A stretch of 64,000 nucleotides of DNA from Aquidulcibacter paucihalophilus (GTDB lineage: Bacteria > Pseudomonadota > Alphaproteobacteria > Caulobacterales > Caulobacteraceae): the NCBI GenBank assembly GCA_030285985.1, contig CP127384.1, positions 2,282,501-2,346,500 of the forward strand, given 5' to 3'. Each line of letters begins with the position of its first letter. Position 1 is the first letter of the stretch. Below the pieces are notes generated by a model, which had not been told where the DNA came from, ran no database searches, and worked only from the letters and a program-made list of their open reading frames with translations. Positions 7,891 through 16,252 of the stretch are shown piece after piece. The position numbers and the translations under genes were made by a program.

Positions 7891-9696
7891 ATGAAACGCG
7901 TTATCACTGCCTGCGCCGTCGCCGTACTCACCGCCGCTGCGACTCCTGTTTTCGCCGGCGCTGCACCGGTTCAGGCCGAGGCCGTCCGCAATGCCGAGAA
8001 CCCCGCCCTCGCTGCCGTTCTGGCGGACTACGAGACGTATCTCCGCGCCGTGGATCCGATCAATGCGGGCATGGAGGGCGACCGGGCGGCCCTGTCGCGT
8101 CTGCCCGACAGCTCCCGCGCCTTCGAGGTGGCACAGGAGCCCGTGCTCCGGGGATTCGCCGACCGCCTGGCCGCGATCGACCCGGCCGGCCTGAGCGAGG
8201 ATGACCGGCTCAACCACAATTTCCTGACCTATGTGCTTCAGCGTTCGATCGCCCGGATCCCGCTCGACACCGGCCGGATCGACGCCTTCAACTCCGAGGG
8301 CGGTCCCGGGCAGAACCTGGCCTATGTCGCCAGCGTCACCCGCATCGCCACCGTCGCTGATGCCGAGGCCTGGATCGCCCGGCTTGAGGCCATGCCGGCG
8401 AGCTATGCCGCTCCCCTGGCCAACGCCCGCCGCGGACTCGAGACCGGCCTGGTCCAGCCGCGCTCCATCGTCGAGAACGCCCTGACCCTGATCGGGCCGG
8501 AGGCGGCGCTGACCCCGGACGCCGACCCGCTTCTCAAGCCGTTCGCGACCCTGCCCGCCTCCATTCCGGCGGCCCAGCAGGCGGCCCTGCGCGCCCGGGC
8601 CGCCCGGGTCGTGGCCGACAGCATCATGCCTCAGCGGCGCGAGTGGGCGCGGTTCCTGCGCGAGGACTATCTGCCCCGCGCGCCCGAGACCCTGGGCCTG
8701 GTTCACCGGCCGGGCGGGCGCGAGATGTATGCCTATCTGGTGCGCGGCTACACCACGACCGACCTGACGCCCGACGAGGTCCACGCCATCGGTCTGGAAG
8801 AGGTCACCCGCATCCGCGCCCGCATGGATGTCGAGATGCGGGCCGCCGGCTGGACCGGTGATTTCGCAGGCTTCCTCAACTTCCTGAGGACCGATCCCCA
8901 GTTCTACACCACCACACGTGAGGACCTGATGGAGAAGGCGTCGGAGATGGCCAAGCGGGCCGACGACGGCCTCCCGGCCCTGTTCGGAACCCTGCCCCGC
9001 CTGCCCTATGGCGTCCGCCCGGTGCCGCGCGAGATCGAGGCCAACTACACCACCGGCCGCTACAATCCCGGCTCCGTCGAGAACGGCGTCGCCGGCGGCT
9101 ATATGGTCAACACCTCCAGCCTGAACCAGCGCGGCCTGTACGAACTCCCGGCCCTGACGCTGCACGAGGCCGCCCCCGGCCACCACATCCAGATCGCGCT
9201 GCAGCAGGAGGCCGAGGACGGCCCCTATTTCCGCAAGAGCGTCGACGTCACCGCCTTCACCGAGGGCTGGGGCCTTTACTCGGAATTCCTCGGCGAGGAG
9301 ATGGGCTTCTACCGCACGCCCTATGAGCGGTTCGGCCGCCTCAGCTACGAGATGTGGCGCGCCTGCCGGCTGGTCTCGGACACCGGCATCCACTGGCTCG
9401 GCTGGGACATCGAACAGGCCCGCGCCTGTTTCCGGGATAACTCGGCCCTCGCCCCGCTGAACATCGAGACCGAGCTGCAGCGCTATATCGGCTGGCCGGG
9501 CCAGGCCACGGCCTACAAGATCGGCGAGATCCGGCTGCGGGCGATCCGCACCCGGGCGGAGGCCGAACTGGGCGATCGCTTCGACATCCGCCGCTTCCAC
9601 GACGCCCTGCTGGTCGACGGCCCCCTGCCGATGGCCCTGCTGGACGCGCGGATGGACCGCTGGATCGCGGAAGAGAAGGCGCGGCCCGCCGACTAG
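7891..9696 (+). CDS. DUF885 family secreted metallopeptidase-like protein
   Basis: A 601-residue exported protein (signal MKRVITACAVAVLTAAATPVFA). The start at 7891 is chosen for a GAGAGGGA site upstream. The DUF885 signature is clear: LHEAAPGHHIQIALQQE with H425-E426-x-x-P-G-H431, followed by FTEGWGLYSEFLGEEMG, which supplies a downstream Glu. This HExxPGH arrangement resembles gluzincin metallopeptidases, so a periplasmic zinc carboxypeptidase-like activity is plausible; few members have been tested. The stop codon overlaps that of the convergent mmcQ-like gene through a shared CTAG. Confidence 0.9.
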   Translation: MKRVITACAVAVLTAAATPVFAGAAPVQAEAVRNAENPALAAVLADYETYLRAVDPINAGMEGDRAALSRLPDSSRAFEVAQEPVLRGFADRLAAIDPAGLSEDDRLNHNFLTYVLQRSIARIPLDTGRIDAFNSEGGPGQNLAYVASVTRIATVADAEAWIARLEAMPASYAAPLANARRGLETGLVQPRSIVENALTLIGPEAALTPDADPLLKPFATLPASIPAAQQAALRARAARVVADSIMPQRREWARFLREDYLPRAPETLGLVHRPGGREMYAYLVRGYTTTDLTPDEVHAIGLEEVTRIRARMDVEMRAAGWTGDFAGFLNFLRTDPQFYTTTREDLMEKASEMAKRADDGLPALFGTLPRLPYGVRPVPREIEANYTTGRYNPGSVENGVAGGYMVNTSSLNQRGLYELPALTLHEAAPGHHIQIALQQEAEDGPYFRKSVDVTAFTEGWGLYSEFLGEEMGFYRTPYERFGRLSYEMWRACRLVSDTGIHWLGWDIEQARACFRDNSALAPLNIETELQRYIGWPGQATAYKIGEIRLRAIRTRAEAELGDRFDIRRFHDALLVDGPLPMALLDARMDRWIAEEKARPAD

Positions 9697-10034
9697 AGGC
9701 CGAGCGCGGCCCGCACCTTCTTCGTCAGCTTCGCCGCGACAATGCCGTGGGCGATGGCCAGATGTTCGGCCAGATCGGCGTCCGGCCAGTCGGCCGGATC
9801 ATCCAGATGCACCCATTTGGCGCGGGCCAGATAGGGTGCTGGTTTGGCGCGGCCGTCCCCGGTCAGCACCTCGAAGGCGATGTCAGAGACCTTGAACGAC
9901 AGACCGCCCATGCCCCCGACAATGGCGAACATCTTGCCGCCGACCTTGTAGGCGTCGTGATCGTCGCCGAACGGGTGGTCCAGCGTCGCGCCGGGCAACG
10001 CCAGGCACAGCTTGCCGACCCCCGCGCGGTCCAT
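9693..10034 (-). CDS. MmcQ/YjbR family protein
   Basis: A 113-residue protein from ATG 10034 (MDRAGVGKLCLALPGATLD) with the YjbR motifs HPFGDDHDAYKVGGKMFAI, SFKVSDIAFEVL and AKWVHLDDPADW. The CyaY-like double-wing fold of this family has been linked to DNA binding, but the function is unclear. It lies 2 bases after the msrA stop, so msrA and this gene are likely one transcript. The longer frame to 10094 overlaps msrA and is less likely. Confidence 0.85.
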   Translation of the reverse strand: MDRAGVGKLCLALPGATLDHPFGDDHDAYKVGGKMFAIVGGMGGLSFKVSDIAFEVLTGDGRAKPAPYLARAKWVHLDDPADWPDADLAEHLAIAHGIVAAKLTKKVRAALGL

Positions 10035-10036
10035 GA

Positions 10037-10687
10037 TCAGGCCTCCACGCCCACACCGATCGGGCAGACGACGCCCGTCCCGCCGATGCCGCAATAGCCG
10101 GCCGGATTCTTGGCGAGATAGCCCTGGTGATAGTCCTCGGCGAAATAGTAGGGGCCCGCCGGCGCGATCTCGGTGGTGATGGTCCCGCGCCCGGCCGCCG
10201 ACAGCGCCACCTGGTAGGCGTCGCGCGAGGCCCCGGCCTCCGCCCGCTGTTCGTCGGTCAGCCAGTAGATCGCCGAGCGGTAGGTGGTCCCCACGTCATT
10301 GCCCTGGCGCATGCCCTGGGTCGGATCGTGGTTTTCCCAGAAGGCCTTGAGCAGTTCGCCGTAGCTGATCTCCTTCGGATTGAAGACCACCTGCACCACC
10401 TCGGCATGGCCGGTGCGGCCGGTACAGGTCTCCTCATAGGTCGGATTGGGCGTGATCCCGCCCGAGTAGCCGACCGAGGTCACCCAGACGCCCGGCAGCT
10501 GCCAGAAGATCCGCTCCACGCCCCAGAAGCAGCCCATCCCGAGGATAGCCGTCTCGAACCCTTCAGGATGCGGCCCCTTCAGGGGCCGTCCGGTTACGAA
10601 ATGGACCTCGTCGGTCTGCAGGGGCGTCGCCCGCCCCGGCAGGGCCTCGGCCGCGGTCGGGATTTCGTGGGATTTCTGGAAAAGCAT
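10037..10687 (-). CDS. msrA: Peptide methionine (S)-S-oxide reductase MsrA
   Basis: MsrA reduces methionine-S-sulfoxide in oxidised proteins using thioredoxin. The 216-residue protein carries the catalytic motif [12 protein letters not shown] with Cys53, the substrate region [26 protein letters not shown] and [11 protein letters not shown]-terminal Cys pair region ([12 protein letters not shown]) probably provides resolving cysteines. There is no signal peptide, so it is cytoplasmic. A 12-base palindrome lies 63 bases upstream. Confidence 0.96.
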   Translation of the reverse strand: MLFQKSHEIPTAAEALPGRATPLQTDEVHFVTGRPLKGPHPEGFETAILGMGCFWGVERIFWQLPGVWVTSVGYSGGITPNPTYEETCTGRTGHAEVVQVVFNPKEISYGELLKAFWENHDPTQGMRQGNDVGTTYRSAIYWLTDEQRAEAGASRDAYQVALSAAGRGTITTEIAPAGPYYFAEDYHQGYLAKNPAGYCGIGGTGVVCPIGVGVEA

Positions 10688-10750
10688 GGCGGGACTCCCT
10701 GGCAGGCCACGGTCAGAAGGCCGGGCCTTCCCGATCCGACGCGGCCGGTC

Positions 10751-10762
10751 GAATGATCATTC
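10751..10762. promoter_or_regulatory. Perfect palindrome upstream of msrA
   Basis: GAATGATCATTC is a perfect 12-base palindrome in a locally AT-rich patch upstream of msrA (start 10687). It may be a repressor site, though no regulator gene is adjacent. Confidence 0.3.
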
Positions 10763-10880
10763 TTCCATATGGGGCCTCATGAGCCGCTTGCCGAGGGGGT
10801 CCGGGTGTTCTATCAGCCTCGCCTCGCGCCGGATCGACCTCCGGCGTGCTGCGAAGGCCCTCGGGCAACGTCGTGGAAAC

Positions 10881-10970
10881 GGACAGGTGGCGGAGTGGTC
10901 GATCGCGCACGCTTGGAAAGCGTGTGTAGGTGAAAGCCTACCGAGGGTTCGAATCCCTCTCTGTCCGCCA
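10881..10970 (+). tRNA. tRNA-Ser (anticodon GGA)
   Basis: A 90-nt tRNA with a 7-bp acceptor stem (GGACAGG paired with TCTGTCC, last pair G-U), discriminator G and encoded CCA. The anticodon arm is CACGC-TTGGAAA-GCGTG, reading codons UCC/UCU. A long class II variable arm (GTAGG-TGAAAG-CCTAC) and a T-arm with GGTTCGAATCC are present. The long variable arm and G73 are serine identity features. Confidence 0.97.
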
Positions 10971-11071
10971 CGGCACCGAAACAGTTTCAAATCACGAGCC
11001 CAAGCAGCCCTGGCTGATTGGCAGGCGCTTGCCACACGGGCTTCGCGAGCCCTGTGCTGCGGGCGTCCGGC

Positions 11072-11096
11072 GGAGGTCAGTTGCCGTTGGACTGCC
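11072..11096 (+). repeat. Degenerate partial copy of the intergenic repeat
   Basis: GGAGGTCAGTTGCCGTTGG and the next six bases match the left 25 bases of the 38-bp repeat (20 of 25 with the copy at 53433); the right part does not match. It lies in the 221-base gap between tRNA-Ser and the sigma factor gene. A near-palindrome TGGCAGGCGCTTGCCA is at 11019-11034 in the same gap. No gene is seen there. Confidence 0.4.
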
Positions 11097-11191
11097 CTTG
11101 CAAATCCGGGCCAACGCCGGCCCCAAGGGCCCCCTGGACCGCGGCAGGCTGCTCGCTTGACACCCCGGGTTCTGTCACCGGACTATACTGT

Positions 11192-11707
11192 ATGGTGAGA
11201 AAGTCGGCGATCTCTGAACTGGAGGAGACTCTCACGACCGCCTTCAGTGAGCGGCGGAGTCCGCTGCGGGCGATTACGTCGCGCGTCGATCCCAACGATG
11301 CGGAAGACCTGCTTCAGGACGCCGCCCTTCGCGCCATCGAGACCGAACGCCGGACCCCGGTCCACAAGCCGCTTCATCTGCTGCGTCGCATCCTGCGCAA
11401 CCTTGCGGTCGATCACGCGCGCGGCCGGGCGCGGACCACGCGGCTGTTCAATCCCGCCGAAGCGCCGGACATCGCCTGTGATCGGGGCGGACCCGAACGC
11501 CAACTGGTCGCCAGCGAGCGTCTGCATCGGGCCTTCACCATCATCGACAGCATGCCCTGCCGTCGACGTGAGGTATTTCTCCTGCACCGGATCGATGAAC
11601 TCACCCACCTGCAGATCGCTCGCCGGCTCGGCATCAGTACCAAGACGGTCGAGAAACATATCAGCCTGGCCATGGTTCAGCTGTCGCGCGAGATTGATCG
11701 CGAATGA
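11192..11707 (+). CDS. FecI-type ECF RNA polymerase sigma factor
   Basis: A 171-residue ECF sigma factor from ATG 11192 (MVRKSAISELEETLTTAF). Region 2 includes DPNDAEDLLQDAALRAIE and LRRILRNLAVDHARGRA; region 4 includes SMPCRRREVFLLHRIDELTH and the helix-turn-helix IARRLGISTKTVEKHISLA. Between them lies only a short linker, as in FecI-type factors. It is followed by a FecR-like gene and an STN-domain receptor, the standard cell-surface signalling trio. A TTGACA at 11157 and TATACT at 11184 lie upstream but are 21 bases apart, too far for a confident promoter. It probably transcribes fecR and the receptor from the GGGGT-N14-CGTCTA sites. Confidence 0.92.
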   Translation: MVRKSAISELEETLTTAFSERRSPLRAITSRVDPNDAEDLLQDAALRAIETERRTPVHKPLHLLRRILRNLAVDHARGRARTTRLFNPAEAPDIACDRGGPERQLVASERLHRAFTIIDSMPCRRREVFLLHRIDELTHLQIARRLGISTKTVEKHISLAMVQLSREIDRE

Positions 11708-11723
11708 GTGATAGATTCGGGGT

Positions 11724-11749
11724 GGGGGTGGAGGCCCTCCGCGCGTCTA
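11724..11749 (+). promoter_or_regulatory. Putative ECF promoter 1 (upstream of fecR)
   Basis: GGGGGT-N14-CGTCTA at 11724-11729 and 11744-11749. The same two boxes with the same 14-base spacer occur upstream of the TBDR gene at 12754-12779 while the spacer differs in sequence. Conservation of boxes and spacing, but not spacer, is what an ECF promoter pair should show. Confidence 0.65.
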
Positions 11750-11751
11750 TA

Positions 11752-11760
11752 GGGGGGGGG
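11752..11760 (+). repeat. Run of nine G at the expected transcription start of fecR
   Basis: Nine consecutive G follow the CGTCTA box directly, where a transcript from it would start. Such tracts can slip during replication or transcription. Confidence 0.6.
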
Positions 11761-11783
11761 TCAGCAAGGCACGGACGGACGCG

Positions 11784-12731
11784 ATGATCAGGGACGAGCG
11801 CGCGCGTGAGGAAGCCGGTCAGTGGTTTGCGATCATGCGCCGCGGCGCAACGACGCTGGAAGAACGCAAGGCCTTTGACCGATGGCGCGCTGATGCCACC
11901 AACCAGCGCGCCCTGGATGCCATGCATGAACTCTGGGGCGAGCTGGCTGTCCTGAAGACCCAGGCTGTTCAGCCCGTATCCCGGCCGGTGCCCGGCCGTC
12001 GCGCCTTCATGATCGCAGCCTCTGCCGCCGCCATGGTGGCCGTCGGTACGGGGGCCGTTCTGATGCCCCGACTGACTATGACCGAGGTCCGGACCGGTAT
12101 CGGTGAACAACAGACCCGCGCCCTGCCGGACGGCAGTGTCATGGCGGTCAATGTTGACAGTCGCCTGCAGTATGACTTCGACGACCGTCGGCGGATCAGG
12201 ATGGATAGCGGCGAGGCTGTCTTCTACGTTCGCAAGGACCCGCACCGGCCTTTCGTGGTCTCCGCCGGGGCCTATGACGTCCGGGCAATCGGTACGGCTT
12301 TCAATGTGCGGCGGCGCGGCGACGCGATGGAGGTGTCCGTCAGCGAAGGGGTCGTCGCCATCATCAACCGGGGAGACGGTCGGGAGCTGATGCGCTTGCG
12401 CGCCGGTGAAATGAGCGTCCTGCCGCCAGAGCCGGATCGGGCGCGTGCCGCGGTCGTGCCGGTGCCCGTCGAGAGCGTCGCCCAATGGCGGATGCGGGTC
12501 CTCGAATACGACGATGTTCCTGTGCAGGCACTGATCGCAGAGCTGAACCGGTTCTACGACAGGCCGCTGCGCATCGACGGGACCGCCCTCGCGAACCGTC
12601 GCATCACGGTGCGGCTGCGCGTCGAGGACCGGGATCGCACCTTGCAGACGGTCGCCGAACTGCTCGATGCCCGGGTTGAGCCCGGAGCGGGTTTCGACTC
12701 CCTGGTGGCACCCCCCGCCCCCACGAGCTGA
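11784..12731 (+). CDS. FecR-family anti-sigma/sigma regulator
   Basis: A 315-residue inner-membrane regulator. Residues 1-65 form the DUF4880 cytoplasmic domain that binds sigma (REEAGQWFAIMRRGATTLEE). A transmembrane helix follows at about 73-92 (AFMIAASAAAMVAVGTGAVL). The periplasmic FecR domain contains VFYVRKDPHRPFVVSAGAYD and IGTAFNVRRRGDAMEVSVSE, and the C-terminal DUF4974/STN-like domain ends DARVEPGAGFDSL. It receives the signal from the receptor's STN domain and controls the sigma factor encoded 76 bases upstream. A promoter-like sequence lies in that gap. Confidence 0.93.
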   Translation: MIRDERAREEAGQWFAIMRRGATTLEERKAFDRWRADATNQRALDAMHELWGELAVLKTQAVQPVSRPVPGRRAFMIAASAAAMVAVGTGAVLMPRLTMTEVRTGIGEQQTRALPDGSVMAVNVDSRLQYDFDDRRRIRMDSGEAVFYVRKDPHRPFVVSAGAYDVRAIGTAFNVRRRGDAMEVSVSEGVVAIINRGDGRELMRLRAGEMSVLPPEPDRARAAVVPVPVESVAQWRMRVLEYDDVPVQALIAELNRFYDRPLRIDGTALANRRITVRLRVEDRDRTLQTVAELLDARVEPGAGFDSLVAPPAPTS

Positions 12732-12753
12732 ACCGTCTCACCCCCGGGGAGGT

Positions 12754-12779
12754 AGGGGTACGGCGGTTCTCCACGTCTA
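12754..12779 (+). promoter_or_regulatory. Putative ECF promoter 2 (upstream of the STN receptor)
   Basis: AGGGGT at 12754-12759, 14 bases, then CGTCTA at 12774-12779. It matches the element before fecR in both boxes and spacing. The receptor ATG is 28 bases further, behind a GGGAGGG ribosome site. Confidence 0.65.
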
Positions 12780-12807
12780 AGTCAGGAAATGTCCTTGGGA
12801 GGGAACA

Positions 12808-15800
12808 ATGCGCAGACTTATGGGTACGGCGATCTTGCGCCGTCTGGCGATGGCGGGTGTGGGAGCGGCTGCCCTGACGGCGGGCCTGCCACCGGTGGCC
12901 ATGGCCCAGGAGCAGACCGCCACTTTTGAAATCCCCGCACAAAGGCTGTCGTCCGGTGTCCGGGCCCTGGCCAGCCAGGCACGGGTTTCGCTCGCGGCTC
13001 CGTCCGATCTCGTTGAGGGCCTCAATGGACCCGCCGTAAACGGTCAGATGAGTGTCCGGGCGGCTCTGAACCAGCTTCTCGCCGGCAGTGGACTGGAAGC
13101 CCAGTTCGTCAGCCCGGACAGCGTCCGCATCGTCAGAAGCGCATCCGGGGTCATCACGACCCAGCCGGCCACGGCCAATGCCGAGCTCGAGGAAATCATC
13201 GTCGTCGGCTCGCAGATCCGCGGCGCGCGGGTCAATGACGCGCTCCCCGTGACGGTCCTTGATGCGGAAGACCTGGACGGTGTCGCCGCGACCAACGGCG
13301 ATGAACTGTTCCGCGCCATTCCCCAGGCTGCCGACGTCGCCTTCAACGAGTCCCAGGACGTGGGCGGCATCAATGACGCCCGTGGGGATACGGCTTCGAT
13401 CAACCTGCGTGGTCTCGGTACCGGCAACACCCTGATGCTGCTGAACGGCCGCCGGATGATCCTGCACCCGGGCACCCAGACCGAGAACCTGGTTCCCGTG
13501 GCCACGGTCAACACCAATGCCATCCCGACGATGGGCGTGCGCCGGGTCGAGGTCCTGCTCGACGGGGCCGCGGCCCTTTACGGCACGGACGCTGTGGCTG
13601 GCGTGATCAACACGGTCCTCAGGTCTAATTTCGAAGGTCTGTCCGTCGAGGCCGGCGGCGGCGGTGCCGAAGGCACCAGCATGCGCCAGTACGATTTCAG
13701 CATTCAGGCCGGCCGTGACTTCAATGATGGTCGCACCAACATCTCGATCATGGGTGACTACAGCACGCGCAGCGAGCTCTGGGCCCGCGAGCGGGAATAT
13801 TCCCGCACCAGCGATATCCGCGGGCTGGTTGCCGACACGCCTTTTGCGGGTGACACCGACTTCGACAACAGTTCGATCGATACGCCCTGGGGCGAGTTCA
13901 TTCGTCTGACCAGCACCTTTGGTCCGACAACCCAGGGGACCCGGGTCAATGGCCAGACCCTGACCACCAGCAGCGTCTTCCATCTCCAGCCCAGCACCAA
14001 CCCGGGCTGCGTGGCGCCGGGCTCGGTGGCCGGTACCTGTTTCGACAACTCCGTCCTCACGACCGCCACTGAGGACGCCAATCTCCGCTATAACGTCAAT
14101 GATGTGCGGGCCCTGGTCGGAGCGAACGACCGCTACAATCTGTTCACCTTCGTCAATCACGAGTTCGACAACGGCCTGGAGTTCTTCGGCGAGGCCGGCG
14201 TCTACTATGCGGACTACAGCACCCAGCGCGAGGCGGAGACCTCACTCGCGAACGCTCCGATCATCATGGCCGCGAACGCCTACTGGAACCCGCTCGGCCC
14301 GGTCGGCAGTCCCAACCGTCTGCCCGGACTGTTGACCGGCACCACCGGATCGACCCCCTTCCCCGCCGAGGGCGCGCCCCTGATCATGCAGGACTACCGC
14401 GTGCTCGACGCGGGCCCTCAAAGGATCAATGTCGAGAGCCTCTCGACGCGTTTCCTGACCGGCCTTCGCGGTGAATGGAACGGCTTCGACTGGGAATCGG
14501 CCCTGGTCTATTCGACCTCGCAGACCGACGACTCGATGCGCACGATCAGCAGCACCCTGTTCGAGGATGCGGTGTCGCGCTCGACGCCGGATGCCTACAA
14601 TCCCTTCATCGGTGGCAGCCTGGTCGATCCCACGCGGGGCCCTGAGGTCGGCAACTCCCAGGCCATCATCGACAGCTTCATGGTGGATGTCTCGCGGGTG
14701 AGCGAAACCACCATGACCATGTGGGACTTCAAGCTCTCCCGGCCCGATCTCTTCGTCATGCCGGCAGGACCTGCGGGGATTGCGGCGGGCCTGGAGCTCC
14801 GTCGTGAGACCTTCTCCGATGACCGGGACGATCGCCTCGACGGCACCATCACCTTCACCAACAACGCCGGCCAGACCACCGGCAGCGACGTGATGGGGGC
14901 CAGCCCGACGCCGGACACACGCGGCTCGCGCAGCGTCCAGGGGGCCTTCGTCGAACTGGCCGTTCCGCTGGTTTCTGCCGAAATGAACATCCCGCTGGTC
15001 CATTCCCTGGACCTGCAGCTGGCGGCGCGCGCCGAGAACTATTCGATCTTCGGATCCGTCGCCAAGCCGAAGGTCGCCCTTGCCTGGCGTCCGGCCTCCT
15101 GGATGATGGTGCGCACGGCCTGGTCCGAAGGATTCCGCGCCCCGAACCTGCCGCAGCTCTACGAAGAGGGCGTCGAGCGTTCAAACACCCGCACCGACTG
15201 GATTCGCTGCGAGGTCGAGCTCCGGGCCGGCCGGATCGCCAATTTCAATGCCTGTAGCGCCAGTGTCAGTTCCCTCAGCCAGCGCTCCGGCAGCCAGGAG
15301 CTCAAGCCGGAAGAGTCCGAGAACTTCACCGTCGGGATGGTCGTTGAGCCGCGCTTCCTGCCTGCCGAATGGGGCGACCTGACCCTGACCCTGGACTACT
15401 GGAACATCCAGCAGGAAAGCCTCATCGGGATCTTCGGCGACGCCAATGCCCTGACGCTGGACTACCTGCTGCGCACCCAGGGCGACTCAAACCCCAACGT
15501 CGTCCGCGCCGCCCCGACACAGGCCCAGATTGACGCCGCCGCCGGCACCGGGCTGGCCCCGGTCGGTACCCTGATCCGGGTCATCGACAACTATCGCAAC
15601 CTGCAGCCGCGCGACGTCGACGGCATCGATTTCGGGGCCTACTACAGCCTCGACGACACGCCCTGGGGCGATTTCAGCTGGCGCCTGAACGCCGCCAAAC
15701 TGCTGACCTTCTTCCAGGACCCCAGCGAGGATTCGACGCTTCTGCTGGCCGCCCAGGCTGCCGGTGACATCGATCCCAGTGTCCGGATTGTCGGTGCCAA

Positions 15801-16155
15801 TGACCTCAGGCTTCAAAACGGACTGCCGGAATGGCGGGCGACCTCGACGGTCACCTGGCGCAACGGCAACTGGGGTGCCGGCCTTTACAGCAGCTATGTC
15901 AGCGAGGTGGTCGATACCAGCGCCACCCTGGCCGACGGCACCGAATGGGTGGTCGACGACTGGCTGACGCACAATGTCTATGCCCAGTACGATTTCGACA
16001 TTCCGGGCGTGCTGAACGACACGCGCATCCGGGTCGGGGTTCGCAATATCGAGGGCAAGGACCCGCCGCTGGCCGATCAGTCGGCCGGCTATCTGGGCAG
16101 CCTGCATTCGAACCGCGGACGCTGGTTCTACGCCACTCTGCGCAAGCGCTTCTGA
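12808..16155 (+). CDS. TonB-dependent receptor with STN signalling domain
   Basis: A 1115-residue outer-membrane receptor. It has a signal peptide ending PVAMAQ (about residue 34), then an STN domain at about 39-108 (FEIPAQRLSSGVRALASQA to DSVRIV) that talks to FecR. A TonB box region (ELEEIIVVGSQIRG) is followed by a plug with NLRGLGTGNTLMLLNGRR and the 22-strand barrel ending RGRWFYATLRKRF. The terminal Phe is normal for barrel insertion. Its own FecI/FecR genes precede it. Ligand unknown; the downstream symporter and gamma-glutamyltransferases suggest a gamma-glutamyl compound rather than iron (inference). Confidence 0.95.
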   Translation: MRRLMGTAILRRLAMAGVGAAALTAGLPPVAMAQEQTATFEIPAQRLSSGVRALASQARVSLAAPSDLVEGLNGPAVNGQMSVRAALNQLLAGSGLEAQFVSPDSVRIVRSASGVITTQPATANAELEEIIVVGSQIRGARVNDALPVTVLDAEDLDGVAATNGDELFRAIPQAADVAFNESQDVGGINDARGDTASINLRGLGTGNTLMLLNGRRMILHPGTQTENLVPVATVNTNAIPTMGVRRVEVLLDGAAALYGTDAVAGVINTVLRSNFEGLSVEAGGGGAEGTSMRQYDFSIQAGRDFNDGRTNISIMGDYSTRSELWAREREYSRTSDIRGLVADTPFAGDTDFDNSSIDTPWGEFIRLTSTFGPTTQGTRVNGQTLTTSSVFHLQPSTNPGCVAPGSVAGTCFDNSVLTTATEDANLRYNVNDVRALVGANDRYNLFTFVNHEFDNGLEFFGEAGVYYADYSTQREAETSLANAPIIMAANAYWNPLGPVGSPNRLPGLLTGTTGSTPFPAEGAPLIMQDYRVLDAGPQRINVESLSTRFLTGLRGEWNGFDWESALVYSTSQTDDSMRTISSTLFEDAVSRSTPDAYNPFIGGSLVDPTRGPEVGNSQAIIDSFMVDVSRVSETTMTMWDFKLSRPDLFVMPAGPAGIAAGLELRRETFSDDRDDRLDGTITFTNNAGQTTGSDVMGASPTPDTRGSRSVQGAFVELAVPLVSAEMNIPLVHSLDLQLAARAENYSIFGSVAKPKVALAWRPASWMMVRTAWSEGFRAPNLPQLYEEGVERSNTRTDWIRCEVELRAGRIANFNACSASVSSLSQRSGSQELKPEESENFTVGMVVEPRFLPAEWGDLTLTLDYWNIQQESLIGIFGDANALTLDYLLRTQGDSNPNVVRAAPTQAQIDAAAGTGLAPVGTLIRVIDNYRNLQPRDVDGIDFGAYYSLDDTPWGDFSWRLNAAKLLTFFQDPSEDSTLLLAAQAAGDIDPSVRIVGANDLRLQNGLPEWRATSTVTWRNGNWGAGLYSSYVSEVVDTSATLADGTEWVVDDWLTHNVYAQYDFDIPGVLNDTRIRVGVRNIEGKDPPLADQSAGYLGSLHSNRGRWFYATLRKRF

Positions 16156-16161
16156 CGGGAC

Positions 16162-16188
16162 GGCGGCACCGGGGTGACCGGTGCCGCC
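16162..16188 (+). terminator. Terminator hairpin after the STN receptor
   Basis: GGCGGCACCGG and CCGGTGCCGCC form a perfect 11-bp stem with a 5-base loop, starting 6 bases after the stop codon. The following TGTCTGCTCC has few U, so strength is uncertain, but position and stem are convincing. Confidence 0.7.
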
Positions 16189-16252
16189 TGTCTGCTCCAG
16201 CGTCCGGGCCCCGGCCCTGGTCGGCCCGTCCGTCCCTGCGAGATTTGACTGA

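Noticed and set aside
7654..9600. Minus-strand 648-codon frame opposite the DUF885 gene
   Set aside because: Antisense shadow; the plus strand encodes a protein with signal peptide and HExxPGH motif.
11157..11189. TTGACA and TATACT as the promoter of the sigma factor gene
   Set aside because: The boxes are 21 bases apart and the -10 would abut the ATG, so this pairing is not convincing as a standard promoter.
12604..14160. Minus-strand 518-codon frame opposite the STN receptor
   Set aside because: Antisense shadow of the receptor and fecR end; no recognisable domain.
16171..16195. Third ECF promoter (GGGGT then TGTCTG) before the symporter gene
   Set aside because: Spacing is 13 not 14, the second box differs, and the sequence is part of a perfect terminator hairpin.
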